Positions 1 through 9,132 of a stretch of 64,000 nucleotides of DNA are shown piece after piece (within the stretch, counting starts at the first letter, position 1; every line of letters begins with the position of its first letter). The notes below the pieces were generated by a model. The model did not search any database, was not told the origin of the DNA, and saw only the letters and a program-made list of their open reading frames with translations. A program made the translations under genes and the position numbers. The DNA lies in NCBI RefSeq assembly GCF_900638305.1, contig NZ_LR134506.1, positions 1,736,001 to 1,800,000 on the forward strand, given 5' to 3'. Origin of the DNA: Porphyromonas cangingivalis (lineage in GTDB: Bacteria; Bacteroidota; Bacteroidia; Bacteroidales; Porphyromonadaceae).

Positions 1-1043
1 ACATCAAGCTCCCCACTTCGAGGAAGAGAGGTCTGTCCTCTCACCTCCTCAGTGGGATACTCAATCCCTCTTTGCTCTGGCTGTCGGTACTGCCCATACT
101 GTTGGCCGAGAGCGAAGGGTTCGGTCTTTGGGGACTCACGCCACACCTCTGCGCTGCGGGACTCCTCATACTCTTTGCGGTCATACAGAGCCTCTTCAGG
201 ATCAACTACCGCAGTCTCTATGCCCATCTGCCTCTTCTGCTTCTCATTCCGTTTCACAAGGTCATTCTTGTGCGCCTTATGGAGGGCATGATGTCTCTTT
301 CAGGGAACTATTCTACACCTCTCCTTTTCGGTCTTATTGTCGTGGCAAGTATCTGGGGCATCTCCTCGATACGCACCTGCGAACTATCCAAGCATCCCAC
401 CTGCCGTGAGCTCCTCTTCTCACACCGACTCATGGGTGCAGTCGCAGCACTTTACCTTCCGCTCTATATCGTCTTATCAGGCCATACATGGATGGATGGA
501 GTGCTCCCTGCCCTCCTCATCGTATCGGTATGGGCGACGCACACACTGCGCATCCTCGGACGTGCACGACGAAGAGCCCGCACGACGATCCCTACATGTA
601 TCGAAAGTCGCCAAGAGGTACGCGTAGCCATCATACGAGGGCAAGAGGTGTGGCTCACGCCAAACCCTTGTACCGATCGTGAAGAATGCCGAGACTATGA
701 TCTCCCTTTCTCTACATTCATCAGATCCGGCGAAGATCGTCAGACCGCCTTGGATCGTCTCAAAAAACGTCTGCCGAAAGGGCATAACCCAAAGTTTTTG
801 CTTCGTTACAACTCCGATGACAACGACGGTGGCCATGTCGTCTACCTCTACGTCATCAATCTCGGCACCGAGTGTCCTCCTCCCGAAGTGACCGTAGGGG
901 GCGAGTTTTGGTGTGCTCGAAGGATCAACGAGGAGATCAACAAAGGTATGCTCTCTCCTGTCTTCAAAGAAGAGTATCAGTACCTCAAGCACACGATCCT
1001 CCTCGCCAATTCGATCGTCTCCAAGCGCAAGTGCGGTGCGTGA
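1..1043 (+). CDS. Membrane protein with C-terminal NUDIX-like domain (5' end outside window)
   Basis: The reading frame is open to the left edge (first full codon at base 3), so the N-terminus is missing. The visible part has about five or six hydrophobic segments over the first ~165 residues, then a basic linker (GRARRRAR), then a soluble domain of ~140 residues. That domain has the look of the NUDIX-fold tails found on some Bacteroidetes membrane proteins and glycosyltransferases (YLYVINLG, EFWCARRINEEI, EEYQYLK), but I see no full NUDIX box, so catalysis is doubtful. The missing N-terminal half could be a family 2 glycosyltransferase; this is inference only. It converges with the leftward giant gene downstream and shares a terminator with it. 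Confidence 0.6.
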   Translation, partial: IKLPTSRKRGLSSHLLSGILNPSLLWLSVLPILLAESEGFGLWGLTPHLCAAGLLILFAVIQSLFRINYRSLYAHLPLLLLIPFHKVILVRLMEGMMSLSGNYSTPLLFGLIVVASIWGISSIRTCELSKHPTCRELLFSHRLMGAVAALYLPLYIVLSGHTWMDGVLPALLIVSVWATHTLRILGRARRRARTTIPTCIESRQEVRVAIIRGQEVWLTPNPCTDREECRDYDLPFSTFIRSGEDRQTALDRLKKRLPKGHNPKFLLRYNSDDNDGGHVVYLYVINLGTECPPPEVTVGGEFWCARRINEEINKGMLSPVFKEEYQYLKHTILLANSIVSKRKCGA

Positions 1044-1075
1044 CGAAGCACTCCCCCTCAAACAACATAGCATAC

Positions 1076-1120
1076 AAAAAGGTGTCTGTCCTGTGTCAAA
1101 CAAGACAGACACCTTTTTTT
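1076..1120. terminator. Bidirectional terminator between convergent genes
   Basis: Perfect inverted repeat GGTGTCTGTC / GACAGACACC with a 13-nt loop, preceded by an A run and followed by seven Ts, so it can stop transcription from both sides. It lies between the stop at 1043 (+) and the stop at 1155 (-). Confidence 0.85.
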
Positions 1121-1154
1121 CGTGGTACCACGGCATATACCGGAGGGAAAGATC

Positions 1155-4100
1155 TCAGAAACCTCGGTACAACCACTTCCCCTTGTAATGGAGGTCATGC
1201 TGTTTGTCAGAGCCTCTGATACGAATGGAGATGATATAGAGTCGTGTATCCCAAGACAGACGACTCTGTCGGAAGTCATCGATGAACTGAAGGCAGTCTG
1301 TACCTCGTTGGCTCACGAGGGGTTGTCCCAGCAGAGAGAAGACCTCCATCACGAGTCGATCGGCATAACGACGGGCATAACGCTCCAGCTGTGTGTAGTC
1401 GAGTTCGGGGTCATCGGGCCAGAGATCTCCCACCTCCTCTTCCTCTTCAGAAAGAGCCGGAAGGTCGTAGACAGAGTTGACCCGACCGGGTGTACCTCCG
1501 TTACTCTCTTTCAGTGCTCTTCGCCACGAACTTTCCTTGGTACCATCGAGCGTGGGAAGGCGGCGTTCGAGAGCAAAGCCGTTGCGGTCTTTGGTCGACG
1601 AACCGAGATGCTGACGACGGTAAACCACCCTATCGATGACTTCGTCCGTGGCATAAGCGTGCAGAGAGATCTCCGTATAAGTAGGACTGAGCGAGGGAAA
1701 GTCTATGCGCTCGATGAGTACATCTGTCGGCACATCTCGGTACAACCGTACCAAGGCATCAGGATAGGGAGTGAGGACGATGTATCCATGAGCAGGGATG
1801 AGATGCTCTGAGGTGACGAGTCTCCACTCGGTGGGATCGCCCTCAGGCTTATTGCGATAGCGCAGATACAAGTCTTGGAGACGGATGGGCTTGTCACTCG
1901 TGTTGTGAAGTTCGATGTACTTCTCTCCCGTCGATGGAGGTGAGAGGAGGAGCTCGTTGATGATGACAGTACCTGACACGACAGGCAGGGGACGCTTCAT
2001 CTTGGTGGGCTCGGACGGTGTCCCTCCTCGGGGATCGTCGGATCGCCTCCATCGGTCATCTTGTCCCGAAAAAGAAAGGCGTTCGACCGAGGCTCTTCCC
2101 TTCTCAAAACCATAACCATAGAGTCTGTGCCCAAACTTGACACGGTCCACAACCTTCCTCGAATCAACCCCGATGAGTTGAAGGACAAATGTACCCGAAA
2201 GAGCCGGAAACTTACCCATCCCTACCGAGTGTGGCAGAGGCTCTGCAGGGGGATTATCCTCATCAAAGAGGGTCACATAAGAGCGAGGTGCGACAGTGAC
2301 TTCGGGCAGGGTGTAAGAGGTATTTTTGTAACGCAAGACAAATGTATGGAGAGAGACCTCTGTCTCATGTGGATTGTAGAGTTCGAGATACTTGAAACCC
2401 TCAAACGGCCCGTCCTCAGGTGCCGAAGCCATGATCTCTGAGATATACAGTGTCTTCTCTTCCGCAGGAGGAGGGGTAGGTGTGGGCTCTTCGGCAGGAT
2501 CATCCTCGGCAGGTGTCACAGCAGGGAGTCGCCAGTGTAGCTTTTTCTTTTCGTTCTTGGTGTACTTCGCAGTGAACTTCATCGTGCCGTCAAAAGTGCC
2601 CTGTCGATCGATCCTGACGGTATCTGCAAAGAGAGTCTGTTCACCCTCTTGGAGAGAGAGACAAAGACCTTTTCGGGTGTGAGTGACGCAGATGTCGAGG
2701 CCATGCCAAGACTGAGAAGGGTCTTGGAGGTCGAGCGAAGAGAGGATTTTCACCTTGGATGTCGAAGTACCTGTGGAGCGTTCGATACAGAGCTGAACCG
2801 ATGTGCCGGAGAGGTCGGGACGGACGAAATAAGAGTTACTTCTGCGCTCATCATCGGTATAAGAGAACAAATCCCAGCGGAAGGAGTTCTGTGGCGAGGG
2901 CTCCCTCTCCATAAGACAACCCAAGGCAAACGACCAAGCCGTCGGAGCATCTCCATACTTGTGGGTGATGGTACTCTTAGGACCGCTGCTTTTCTCCGCA
3001 ATGGATAGCTTACCATCCCGATAGTCGAAGTGAGATAGCTGTCCCTCCCATCCTGTGATCTCTTCGGGTGAGGGATCGGGAGAAGGTGTGGGCTCTTCGG
3101 CAGGATCATCCTCGACAGGTGTCACAGCAGGGAGTCGCCAGTGCAGCTTTTTCTTTTCGTTCTTGGTGTACTTCGCAGTGAACTTCATAGTGCCGTCAAA
3201 AGCCCCTTGTCGATCAATCTTCACTGTATCTGCAAAGAGGGTCTGTTCACCCTCTCTGAGGGAGAGACAAAGACCTTTTCGGGTGTGTGAGACCGACACA
3301 TGTAGACTTTGCCAAGACTGAGAAGGATCATTGAGTTCGATTGAGGAGAGGATACTGACCTTGGGAGACTTGGAGCCGTCGCTCACCTCCCTGCAGAGAC
3401 GCACGGCCGAACCCGTCGCATCCGGGCACACAAAGTAGGATGTCTTGCGCTGCCGATCAGTGAAAGAGAACAAATGCCACTCGAACGTATTCTGACCCGA
3501 GGGGAGTCGCTCCATAAGGCAGTCGAGATCGAAGTTCCAAGCCGTCGGTATCTCTCCATACTTGTGGGAGATAGTGCTCTTGGGTCCGGTACTATCGGGA
3601 TGTATGGAGAGCCGTCCCGATCGGTAGACGAAGTGTGAAGTCTGTCCCGACCAACCGACCATTTCGTCCGAAGGAGTATCTACTTTCGGGATACGTACCT
3701 CGAAAGAAAGGGTCTTCACAGTCTTGCCCGAAATGGTGCGCAAACCCTTGATGGATAACTTGTAAATGTGGTCCGACTTGAGCTCTTTTCCCATCGTTAT
3801 GAGGGCTTTTCGGGGTTCGTCTGTTATTGCCGAAATCATCGGAACAAAGCCTCGGCAGGTGACCTTGGCCACAGACACATCGACCTCCTGACTGAAGACC
3901 AATGTGATCCGACCCTCCGCCGTGGCAGAGGTAGACACGATCCTTACTTCTGTCGGTGACGGAGGATCGGGCTCTCCCGGTGATGGTGGTGTGGGTGGTG
4001 CGACCATATCCCCTTCTTGGAGTACCTTGGGTATCTGCCAGTGAAGTTTATCCTTTTCGCCTTTCGTAAATTTGGCAACAAAACGCATCTCTCCCACAAA

Positions 4101-5504
4101 ACGACCTCCGACGTCAAACGGCACAAGATCTGAAAGTCGTTCTTCTCCATCTTTTTCGATGCTTTTCAGTCTCAATCCGTTCTTCTCCCGTAAGACAAAT
4201 ATCTTCAGTCCTGCCCAAGACGTCTTGGGCGAATGCACTGCAAGGGAGGTGAGCAATGTTTGTTTCGAGACCTTCTCACCCCTTGTCGTCTCTCTGTACA
4301 ACTGTACCGAAGCTCCATCATTACCGGGCTTGACGACGAGAGCTTCCCTCGTTGTCCCATTTTCATAAGCAGCCACTTGCCACCGGAAGGTATTACGGCT
4401 CGTCGGGATACGCTCCATCCTGCTCTCCATGCCGAATACTCTGATCTTATCCTCTTCTCCATAACGAAGCATGAGTTCGGCACTCGGCGGTAGTGCATCC
4501 CGATGTACGGACAGTGTGCCATCCCTGAGTACAAACTGTGACAAGTCTCCCGTCCATGCTCCGAAATCCGATGGTGGTGTGTCTTCGCTTGTCGAGATCT
4601 CGAACGAAAAGGTATTAACGACACGACCATCAAGCGTCTTCAGGCCTTGTACACTGATCGTATAGACTTTCCTTTCGACAAATGGGCGGTGCAGATCTAT
4701 CTCCATGCTCTTATCATCCTGCGGAAGCGAGCGCAGTGTAGGATTGTGTCCTTCGCAGTAGACTTCGGCTCCGGAGGTGTCCACGGCTCTGTCGAGGGTG
4801 AGGGTTACTTTTCCCGAAGGGTCGGGCTTGATCGAAAGGATCTGCACATCGACATGCACCTCATCATCCGGCACTCCTTCGAGCCCCTCAGAGACTGTGG
4901 GAAGTCGCCAATGGAGATGACTACGAGCATTCTTCGTAAACTTTGCGGTGAATATCATCCGTCTGATGACATCACCCTCCACCGGCAATGTGAGCCAATC
5001 TCCTTTGATCGCCCTACCTGTGGGAGTGATGATCCTCAGCCGGTACTTTGTCTTGTCTCTCTCGACAAGGATCTTAAGCCTTTGCCAGTCGCTGAGTCGG
5101 TCGGGAAGTACAAGTGAGGTGAGCAACCTGTCTGTGCCGGAGGGAAGTTCCTGATACAGTCCCACACCCTGTCCCTGAGCCGTAGGCGCGACATACAAGC
5201 CATATTCACCCCCATTGCTGCGAAGTGAGAGTACCTCCCACTTGAATGTGTTACGACTTGTGGGAGGTTTGTCCATAAGGGTAGTGATGCTGAAAGAATA
5301 CACATCACCGAGATCGGAAAATCCCCTGTAAATCATTGCAGAACTTCCCGCTGCACCCTCGGCTATCGATAGTACACCATCTTTGAATACGAATGCCGAA
5401 GTGTCTCCATGCCAGTCTTGCAGGGTCTGAGTCGAAGCCTTGGCTCGGAGCAAGGGGAGGAGCACCAGCAGTATCAGTATAAGGTTTCGCTGTGGTTGTT
5501 TCAT
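1155..5504 (-). CDS. Giant secreted repeat protein with two lamin-tail domains
   Basis: 1449 residues with a clear signal peptide (MKQPQRNLILILLVLLPLL, cleavage probably after AKA). Four copies of a ~180-200-residue module follow, each opening with W-x-G-x-x-S-x-F and a D-G-x-L-S-I motif and ending K-x-H-W-R/Q-[LI]-P; this pattern resembles a concanavalin-like jelly-roll but I cannot name the family. Ig-like (SbsA-type) domains of ~90 residues separate the first modules. Two lamin-tail domains follow (ISEIMAS...YLELYNP and INELLLS...YIELHNT). The last ~75 residues (EVFSLLGQPL...LYIISIRI) resemble a degenerate FlgD-like or type IX secretion C-terminal domain, so cell-surface export is likely. 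Proline/acid-rich linkers (PAEEPTP) join the modules. Leftward, single gene, terminated at 1076-1120. Role unknown; adhesion or surface scaffold is inference. Confidence 0.7.
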   Translation of the reverse strand: MKQPQRNLILILLVLLPLLRAKASTQTLQDWHGDTSAFVFKDGVLSIAEGAAGSSAMIYRGFSDLGDVYSFSITTLMDKPPTSRNTFKWEVLSLRSNGGEYGLYVAPTAQGQGVGLYQELPSGTDRLLTSLVLPDRLSDWQRLKILVERDKTKYRLRIITPTGRAIKGDWLTLPVEGDVIRRMIFTAKFTKNARSHLHWRLPTVSEGLEGVPDDEVHVDVQILSIKPDPSGKVTLTLDRAVDTSGAEVYCEGHNPTLRSLPQDDKSMEIDLHRPFVERKVYTISVQGLKTLDGRVVNTFSFEISTSEDTPPSDFGAWTGDLSQFVLRDGTLSVHRDALPPSAELMLRYGEEDKIRVFGMESRMERIPTSRNTFRWQVAAYENGTTREALVVKPGNDGASVQLYRETTRGEKVSKQTLLTSLAVHSPKTSWAGLKIFVLREKNGLRLKSIEKDGEERLSDLVPFDVGGRFVGEMRFVAKFTKGEKDKLHWQIPKVLQEGDMVAPPTPPSPGEPDPPSPTEVRIVSTSATAEGRITLVFSQEVDVSVAKVTCRGFVPMISAITDEPRKALITMGKELKSDHIYKLSIKGLRTISGKTVKTLSFEVRIPKVDTPSDEMVGWSGQTSHFVYRSGRLSIHPDSTGPKSTISHKYGEIPTAWNFDLDCLMERLPSGQNTFEWHLFSFTDRQRKTSYFVCPDATGSAVRLCREVSDGSKSPKVSILSSIELNDPSQSWQSLHVSVSHTRKGLCLSLREGEQTLFADTVKIDRQGAFDGTMKFTAKYTKNEKKKLHWRLPAVTPVEDDPAEEPTPSPDPSPEEITGWEGQLSHFDYRDGKLSIAEKSSGPKSTITHKYGDAPTAWSFALGCLMEREPSPQNSFRWDLFSYTDDERRSNSYFVRPDLSGTSVQLCIERSTGTSTSKVKILSSLDLQDPSQSWHGLDICVTHTRKGLCLSLQEGEQTLFADTVRIDRQGTFDGTMKFTAKYTKNEKKKLHWRLPAVTPAEDDPAEEPTPTPPPAEEKTLYISEIMASAPEDGPFEGFKYLELYNPHETEVSLHTFVLRYKNTSYTLPEVTVAPRSYVTLFDEDNPPAEPLPHSVGMGKFPALSGTFVLQLIGVDSRKVVDRVKFGHRLYGYGFEKGRASVERLSFSGQDDRWRRSDDPRGGTPSEPTKMKRPLPVVSGTVIINELLLSPPSTGEKYIELHNTSDKPIRLQDLYLRYRNKPEGDPTEWRLVTSEHLIPAHGYIVLTPYPDALVRLYRDVPTDVLIERIDFPSLSPTYTEISLHAYATDEVIDRVVYRRQHLGSSTKDRNGFALERRLPTLDGTKESSWRRALKESNGGTPGRVNSVYDLPALSEEEEEVGDLWPDDPELDYTQLERYARRYADRLVMEVFSLLGQPLVSQRGTDCLQFIDDFRQSRLSWDTRLYIISIRIRGSDKQHDLHYKGKWLYRGF
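2480..3286. repeat. Two near-identical ~200-bp DNA copies, 606 bp apart, inside the giant gene
   Basis: Bases 2480-2680 and 3086-3286 are nearly identical, including the linker coding for PAEEPTP and the end of modules 3 and 4. The offset of 606 bp equals 202 codons, so recombination between the copies would add or remove exactly one module in frame. Confidence 0.85.
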
Positions 5505-5606
5505 GTATAGGTTTCAATTTGCTCTCCATGAGAGCCGGACATCAAGGTCATCGATGTCCCTAAAATATATCCGAAGCTCGACAAAAGGTTATATATCCCG
5601 ATGACG

Positions 5607-5644
5607 AAGATTGTATGAATCAAGGCATCAAGTCATACAATCTT
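5607..5644. terminator. Hairpin between dgt and the giant gene
   Basis: Perfect 12-bp arms AAGATTGTATGA and TCATACAATCTT around a 14-nt loop. The T run is on the plus side (TCTTTTGT), whereas both flanking genes run leftward, so its use as a terminator for dgt is uncertain. It is preceded by GATGACGAA and may be a decayed member of the dispersed repeat family seen elsewhere. Confidence 0.4.
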
Positions 5645-5678
5645 TTGTCGAGCCTTGTATATCTTGTTTTGGTTGCTT

Positions 5679-7028
5679 TTACACCGCAGGCAGACTCATC
5701 CCCGTAAACTTTCGATAGACATCGAGAGCGTAGACGTCGGTCATCCCGGAGATGTAGTCAAGGGCTGTCTGTATCTTGCCGTAAAGAGTGGTACGGTTGA
5801 GTTCGTACTGCGAAGGGATACGGTTGAACCACAGCTTCGAGTACGCATGGTCGGGTTGCAACTGTGCCTCGATGACCGTCTCCAACAAATACTCGAAGAT
5901 CCTGAAGCCGGCCAACTCGATGTCGACGACCTCCTTGGCGTTGTATATCCGTCCATAAGCCACCTTCTGACAAGCCTCATAAGCTTCTTTTGGGCGTTTG
6001 GGAAGTACCTTGATGAGCGAACTGTCGAATGTCCCCGAAAGTATCTCGTCCTCATGATCGAGGAAGCACTGCACGCAGGCATCGACCAGTACCCCTATGG
6101 CGGACGAACGCAGATAGGCGATCCGCTCGTTGGTGTCTTGGACACGCTCCATCATCTTCGAGAGCGATGCTTTGCGCTCCTCGTCGAAGAAGCCCAACAA
6201 CAACTCTGTCGTCTCCTCGTAGCTCAATATCTTGAGTTTGAAGGCATCTTCGATGTCCATGATCTGATAGCATATGTCATCCGCAGCCTCGACAAGAAAG
6301 ACCAACGGATGGCGGGCATAGACGGGTAGCTCGCCTTCGGGCGAAAGTCTCAAGAGTCCGAGATGATCAGCTATCTTGGCATACGAAGCCTCTTCGGTCT
6401 CGAAAAATCCGAACTTATGTCCATTGTACTTCGAAGTGTAAGGATACTTCACTATCGAAGCCAAGGTGCTGTATGTGAGTACAAAGCCTCCTGCCCTACG
6501 CCCCTCGAAAGCATGGGTGAGGAGTCGGATGGCATTGGCATTACCCTCGAAGTGAGCAAAATCCTCCCATCGACACCCTTCGGCACGCACCTGAGCCTCC
6601 CACTTGCGCCCCTTACCCTCGGTGAAATAAGCTGTGATGGCGCGTTCGCCGGCATGACCGAAAGGTGGATTGCCCATGTCGTGCGCAAGACAAGCAGCAG
6701 AGACGATGGCCCCGAAGTCGGAGAAGTCCGCTTCGAGGTCGGGATGACGCTCCTTGACAGCCCTACCGACCTGAGTACCCAGAGATCTGCCGATACAAGA
6801 GACCTCAAGACTATGCGTGAGTCGGTTGTGAACGAAGATCTTACCAGGGAGAGGGAAGACCTGTGTCTTGTTTTGCAGCCTCCTGAAAGGTGCCGAAAAT
6901 ATCAATCTGTCATAATCCCTCTGAAAGTCGGTACGGGTACTCTCCTTGACCTCATAGTCCTCCAGTCCGAACCTCCTATCACTGATCAGCCTGTGCCAAT
7001 CCATCTTTCCTCTATCGGTATGACTCAT
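5679..7028 (-). CDS. dgt: Deoxyguanosinetriphosphate triphosphohydrolase (dGTPase)
   Basis: 449 residues of an HD-domain dNTP triphosphohydrolase, which cuts dGTP (or other dNTPs) to the deoxynucleoside and triphosphate and so trims the dNTP pool. Visible motifs: FRRLQNKTQVFP near residue 48, the first metal histidine in NRLTHSLEV (~68-76), and the HD pair in AHDMGNPPFGH (~115-125). Length fits the family. Its ATG overlaps the stop codon of the upstream sirtuin gene by 4 bp (ATGA), so the two are translated from one message. Confidence 0.95.
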   Translation of the reverse strand: MSHTDRGKMDWHRLISDRRFGLEDYEVKESTRTDFQRDYDRLIFSAPFRRLQNKTQVFPLPGKIFVHNRLTHSLEVSCIGRSLGTQVGRAVKERHPDLEADFSDFGAIVSAACLAHDMGNPPFGHAGERAITAYFTEGKGRKWEAQVRAEGCRWEDFAHFEGNANAIRLLTHAFEGRRAGGFVLTYSTLASIVKYPYTSKYNGHKFGFFETEEASYAKIADHLGLLRLSPEGELPVYARHPLVFLVEAADDICYQIMDIEDAFKLKILSYEETTELLLGFFDEERKASLSKMMERVQDTNERIAYLRSSAIGVLVDACVQCFLDHEDEILSGTFDSSLIKVLPKRPKEAYEACQKVAYGRIYNAKEVVDIELAGFRIFEYLLETVIEAQLQPDHAYSKLWFNRIPSQYELNRTTLYGKIQTALDYISGMTDVYALDVYRKFTGMSLPAV

Positions 7029-7726
7029 AGCTTGAGGTCTTTGAGGATTTCGACGAACTTCTTCATCCCTTCCGAAGCTCCTGCCTTGATATAATGAACC
7101 TTAGATCCTGCATGGACATCGTTCGGGTCTATGAGGAAGATAGGAGTATCACTCTTGGTGTAGTGGATCAAGCCCGATGCAGGATAGACGTTGAGCGAAG
7201 TCCCTATGATGAGGAAGATGTCCGCCCTCTGTACTTCACGAGCACCGTCTTCGAGACGAGGTACTTGTTCGCCGAAGAAGACAATGAACGGCCTGAGCAT
7301 ATACCCATCCGCATCCTTGTCCTCCACAGTCATCTCTATACGACCATCGGGGAGCGGAAGGGGGCGATAAGGATTGGCCATCGAAGCACATTTGAAGAGT
7401 TCGCCATGAAGGTGGATGACATTTGTCGATCCTGCCCGCTCATGGAGATCATCCACGTTTTGGGTCACGATACGTACATCGTAATCCTTCTCAAGCTCGG
7501 CAAGGAGACGATGTGCCTCATTGGGCTGAGCCTTGGCACACTCACGACGCCTCATGTTGTAGAAGTCTATGACAAGTGCGGGATTGGCACGCAGAGCCTC
7601 AGGCGTACAGACCTCTTCGATCTTGTACTTTGCCCACAGACCATCCGAATCCCTGAAAGTGGCCAAACCACTCTCGGCACTCATCCCCGCACCCGTAAGT
7701 ACGGTAAGTATGGGTTTTCTATCCAT
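7025..7726 (-). CDS. Sir2-family NAD-dependent deacylase, zinc-less type
   Basis: Sirtuin that uses NAD to remove acyl groups from lysine or, in some members, to handle ADP-ribosyl groups. Seen: GAGMSAESGLATFRDSDGLW at the N-terminus, TQNVDDLH, the catalytic His in HLHGE, and GTSLNVYPASGL. The usual four zinc cysteines between HLHGE and LRPFIVFFGE are absent; only one Cys (FKCAS) remains. This is a known pattern in many Bacteroidetes sirtuins. I chose the ATG at 7726 (MDRKPILTVLTG), since the next in-frame ATG upstream (7753) would add nine residues not typical of the family. Heads the dgt operon; an ADP-ribosylglycohydrolase gene lies upstream in the same direction. Confidence 0.88.
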   Translation of the reverse strand: MDRKPILTVLTGAGMSAESGLATFRDSDGLWAKYKIEEVCTPEALRANPALVIDFYNMRRRECAKAQPNEAHRLLAELEKDYDVRIVTQNVDDLHERAGSTNVIHLHGELFKCASMANPYRPLPLPDGRIEMTVEDKDADGYMLRPFIVFFGEQVPRLEDGAREVQRADIFLIIGTSLNVYPASGLIHYTKSDTPIFLIDPNDVHAGSKVHYIKAGASEGMKKFVEILKDLKL

Positions 7727-7947
7727 TGTTACAATAACTTGGTTTGTAAACAAAGATAGAATTTTTTAGTCCATTACTCCCCCACTCCACAGCAAGAAAA
7801 TAACCTGATTTACAAAGTTTCTCTTCGATCTCACACCTTTTTGAGAGCCTTTGGAAGACCTTCATTTTTTATTAGAAGTAGAGTATGTAAGTAATCCGTG
7901 CCCGAAAAAACACAAAGGCAAAGAAGAAAAGCCTTTGCCCTTATGTT

Positions 7948-8724
7948 TCATTTATGTTTTCCGTATTTCTTTTCAAAGAGATCGATGACTTCTTTCATGT
8001 CTTTTTTGAGATAAGTCAAAGCCTTGGCTCTCATTTCGTCCGATATTCCATGATAAGCTTCGGCAATACCTCCGGTAATGGCTGCTATCGTGTCACTGTC
8101 TCCACCGATGGAGACGGCAAGCCTGATGGCGTCTTCAAAATCCTTACTCTCAAGAAAACATACAATAGACTGAGGTACGGTGACTTGGCAAGTCTCATTG
8201 AAGGTGTTTGTAGCTCGGATCTCATCGCACGTTTGGTCAAGATCATAACCATATCCCGAAATCACAAGGGCTTTTATCTCTTCTTTCGTAGCTCCACGGA
8301 GGACATGATGGATACAGTCTGCCACACACACAGCCCCCTTTATACCTTCGGGATGATTGTGTGTGCACTCGGCAGAAGCCTTGGCTTTCGTCAGTACCTC
8401 TTCTCTCATCGGTAGCCAACCACAAGCCGAAACACGCATAGCCGAACCGTTGCCAAAACTTCCATAGGGCTTGGGAGTACTCGAATGTACCCACTCCGAA
8501 AATCTACCTCCATAAGCTCCCATGGGATAAGGATAACGGTTGCACCAGTCGTGCAAAGTCTTCCCAAAATCCAGATCCCTCAACACTGCATCCGCCACAG
8601 CGACAGTACACACGGTATCGTCTGTGAAATCACATTCTCCGGTAAAAAACTCAAAATCCTTACGTCTCGTATTATTGAACTCAAATCTCGACCCTACAAT
8701 ATCCCCTATAATAGCTCCTAACAT
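7948..8724 (-). CDS. ADP-ribosylglycohydrolase family protein
   Basis: 258 residues from the ATG at 8724. The family hydrolyses ADP-ribose bonds on proteins or small molecules using a di-magnesium centre. The metal-binding signatures are present: FTDDT near residue 34 and GGDSDTIAAITGGIAEAYHG near residue 205. The start at 8724 (MLGAIIGDIVGSRFE) puts the conserved GDxxGS motif at the N-terminus, as usual; an upstream in-frame ATG at 8805 would add 27 poorly conserved residues. About 220 bp separate it from the sirtuin gene. Having a sirtuin and an ADP-ribose eraser side by side suggests linked ADP-ribose metabolism, but no ADP-ribosyltransferase is visible nearby. Confidence 0.9.
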   Translation of the reverse strand: MLGAIIGDIVGSRFEFNNTRRKDFEFFTGECDFTDDTVCTVAVADAVLRDLDFGKTLHDWCNRYPYPMGAYGGRFSEWVHSSTPKPYGSFGNGSAMRVSACGWLPMREEVLTKAKASAECTHNHPEGIKGAVCVADCIHHVLRGATKEEIKALVISGYGYDLDQTCDEIRATNTFNETCQVTVPQSIVCFLESKDFEDAIRLAVSIGGDSDTIAAITGGIAEAYHGISDEMRAKALTYLKKDMKEVIDLFEKKYGKHK

Positions 8725-8872
8725 GATACCATATACATTTATTATTTGATGAAACTTCACCTGACTCTCAAGGGTGTCCTCAGATAGCAAGATACCAACT
8801 ATCAACTCACACTAAAGTTACTTCTTTTTGAGATAATAATGACTCTCAAATAATATAGATAGATTCGTCATC

Positions 8873-9004
8873 TCCCTCATAAAAGTGTGAATAATATCGA
8901 TAAAGTCCCTCATAAAAATGTATATAATCATAATTATCTCCCTCATAAAAGTGTGAATGATATCAATAAAGTTTCTCATAAAAATGTAGATAATTATAGT
9001 AAAC
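8873..9004. repeat. Four tandem 33-bp AT-rich iterons
   Basis: Units begin at 8873, 8906, 8939 and 8972, an exact 33-bp period. Each starts YCTCATAAAA followed by RTGT/RTGTGAA and an AT-rich tail; units 1/3 and 2/4 are most alike, so the array is also a 66-bp dimer repeat. A weakly similar stretch precedes it at 8840-8872. The period is a multiple of three, which creates a spurious 66-codon open frame across the array. It sits directly beside the DnaA-box cluster and resembles an iteron array or an AT-rich unwinding region. Confidence 0.85.
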
Positions 9005-9041
9005 TCACAGACAAAGGGTTATTTTCTTATATCCATTCCTC

Positions 9042-9132
9042 AAAAAAAGTCGTTAAAGACGATGTGACAAGTTTAACGACTTCGTGACGAAAGTCGTTAA
9101 ACTTGATCTCGAAGGTCCAAGGACTTTTTTTT
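9042..9132. repeat. Dispersed intergenic repeat, copy 1
   Basis: Starts AAAAAAAGTCGTT and ends with the mini-palindrome GGTCCAAGGAC plus eight Ts. Internal arms AAGTCGTTAAA and GTTTAACGACTT can pair, followed by the family core GTGACGAAAGTCGTTAAACTT. It lies between the iterons and the DnaA boxes. Confidence 0.75.

Noticed and set aside
8873-9004. CRISPR array
   Set aside because: Units are contiguous with no unique spacers and no cas genes nearby; same holds for the 22-bp arrays.
8887-9087. 66-codon frame (+) over the iterons
   Set aside because: It is produced by the 33-bp repeat (a multiple of three) and shows an 11-residue period; no promoter or ribosome site.
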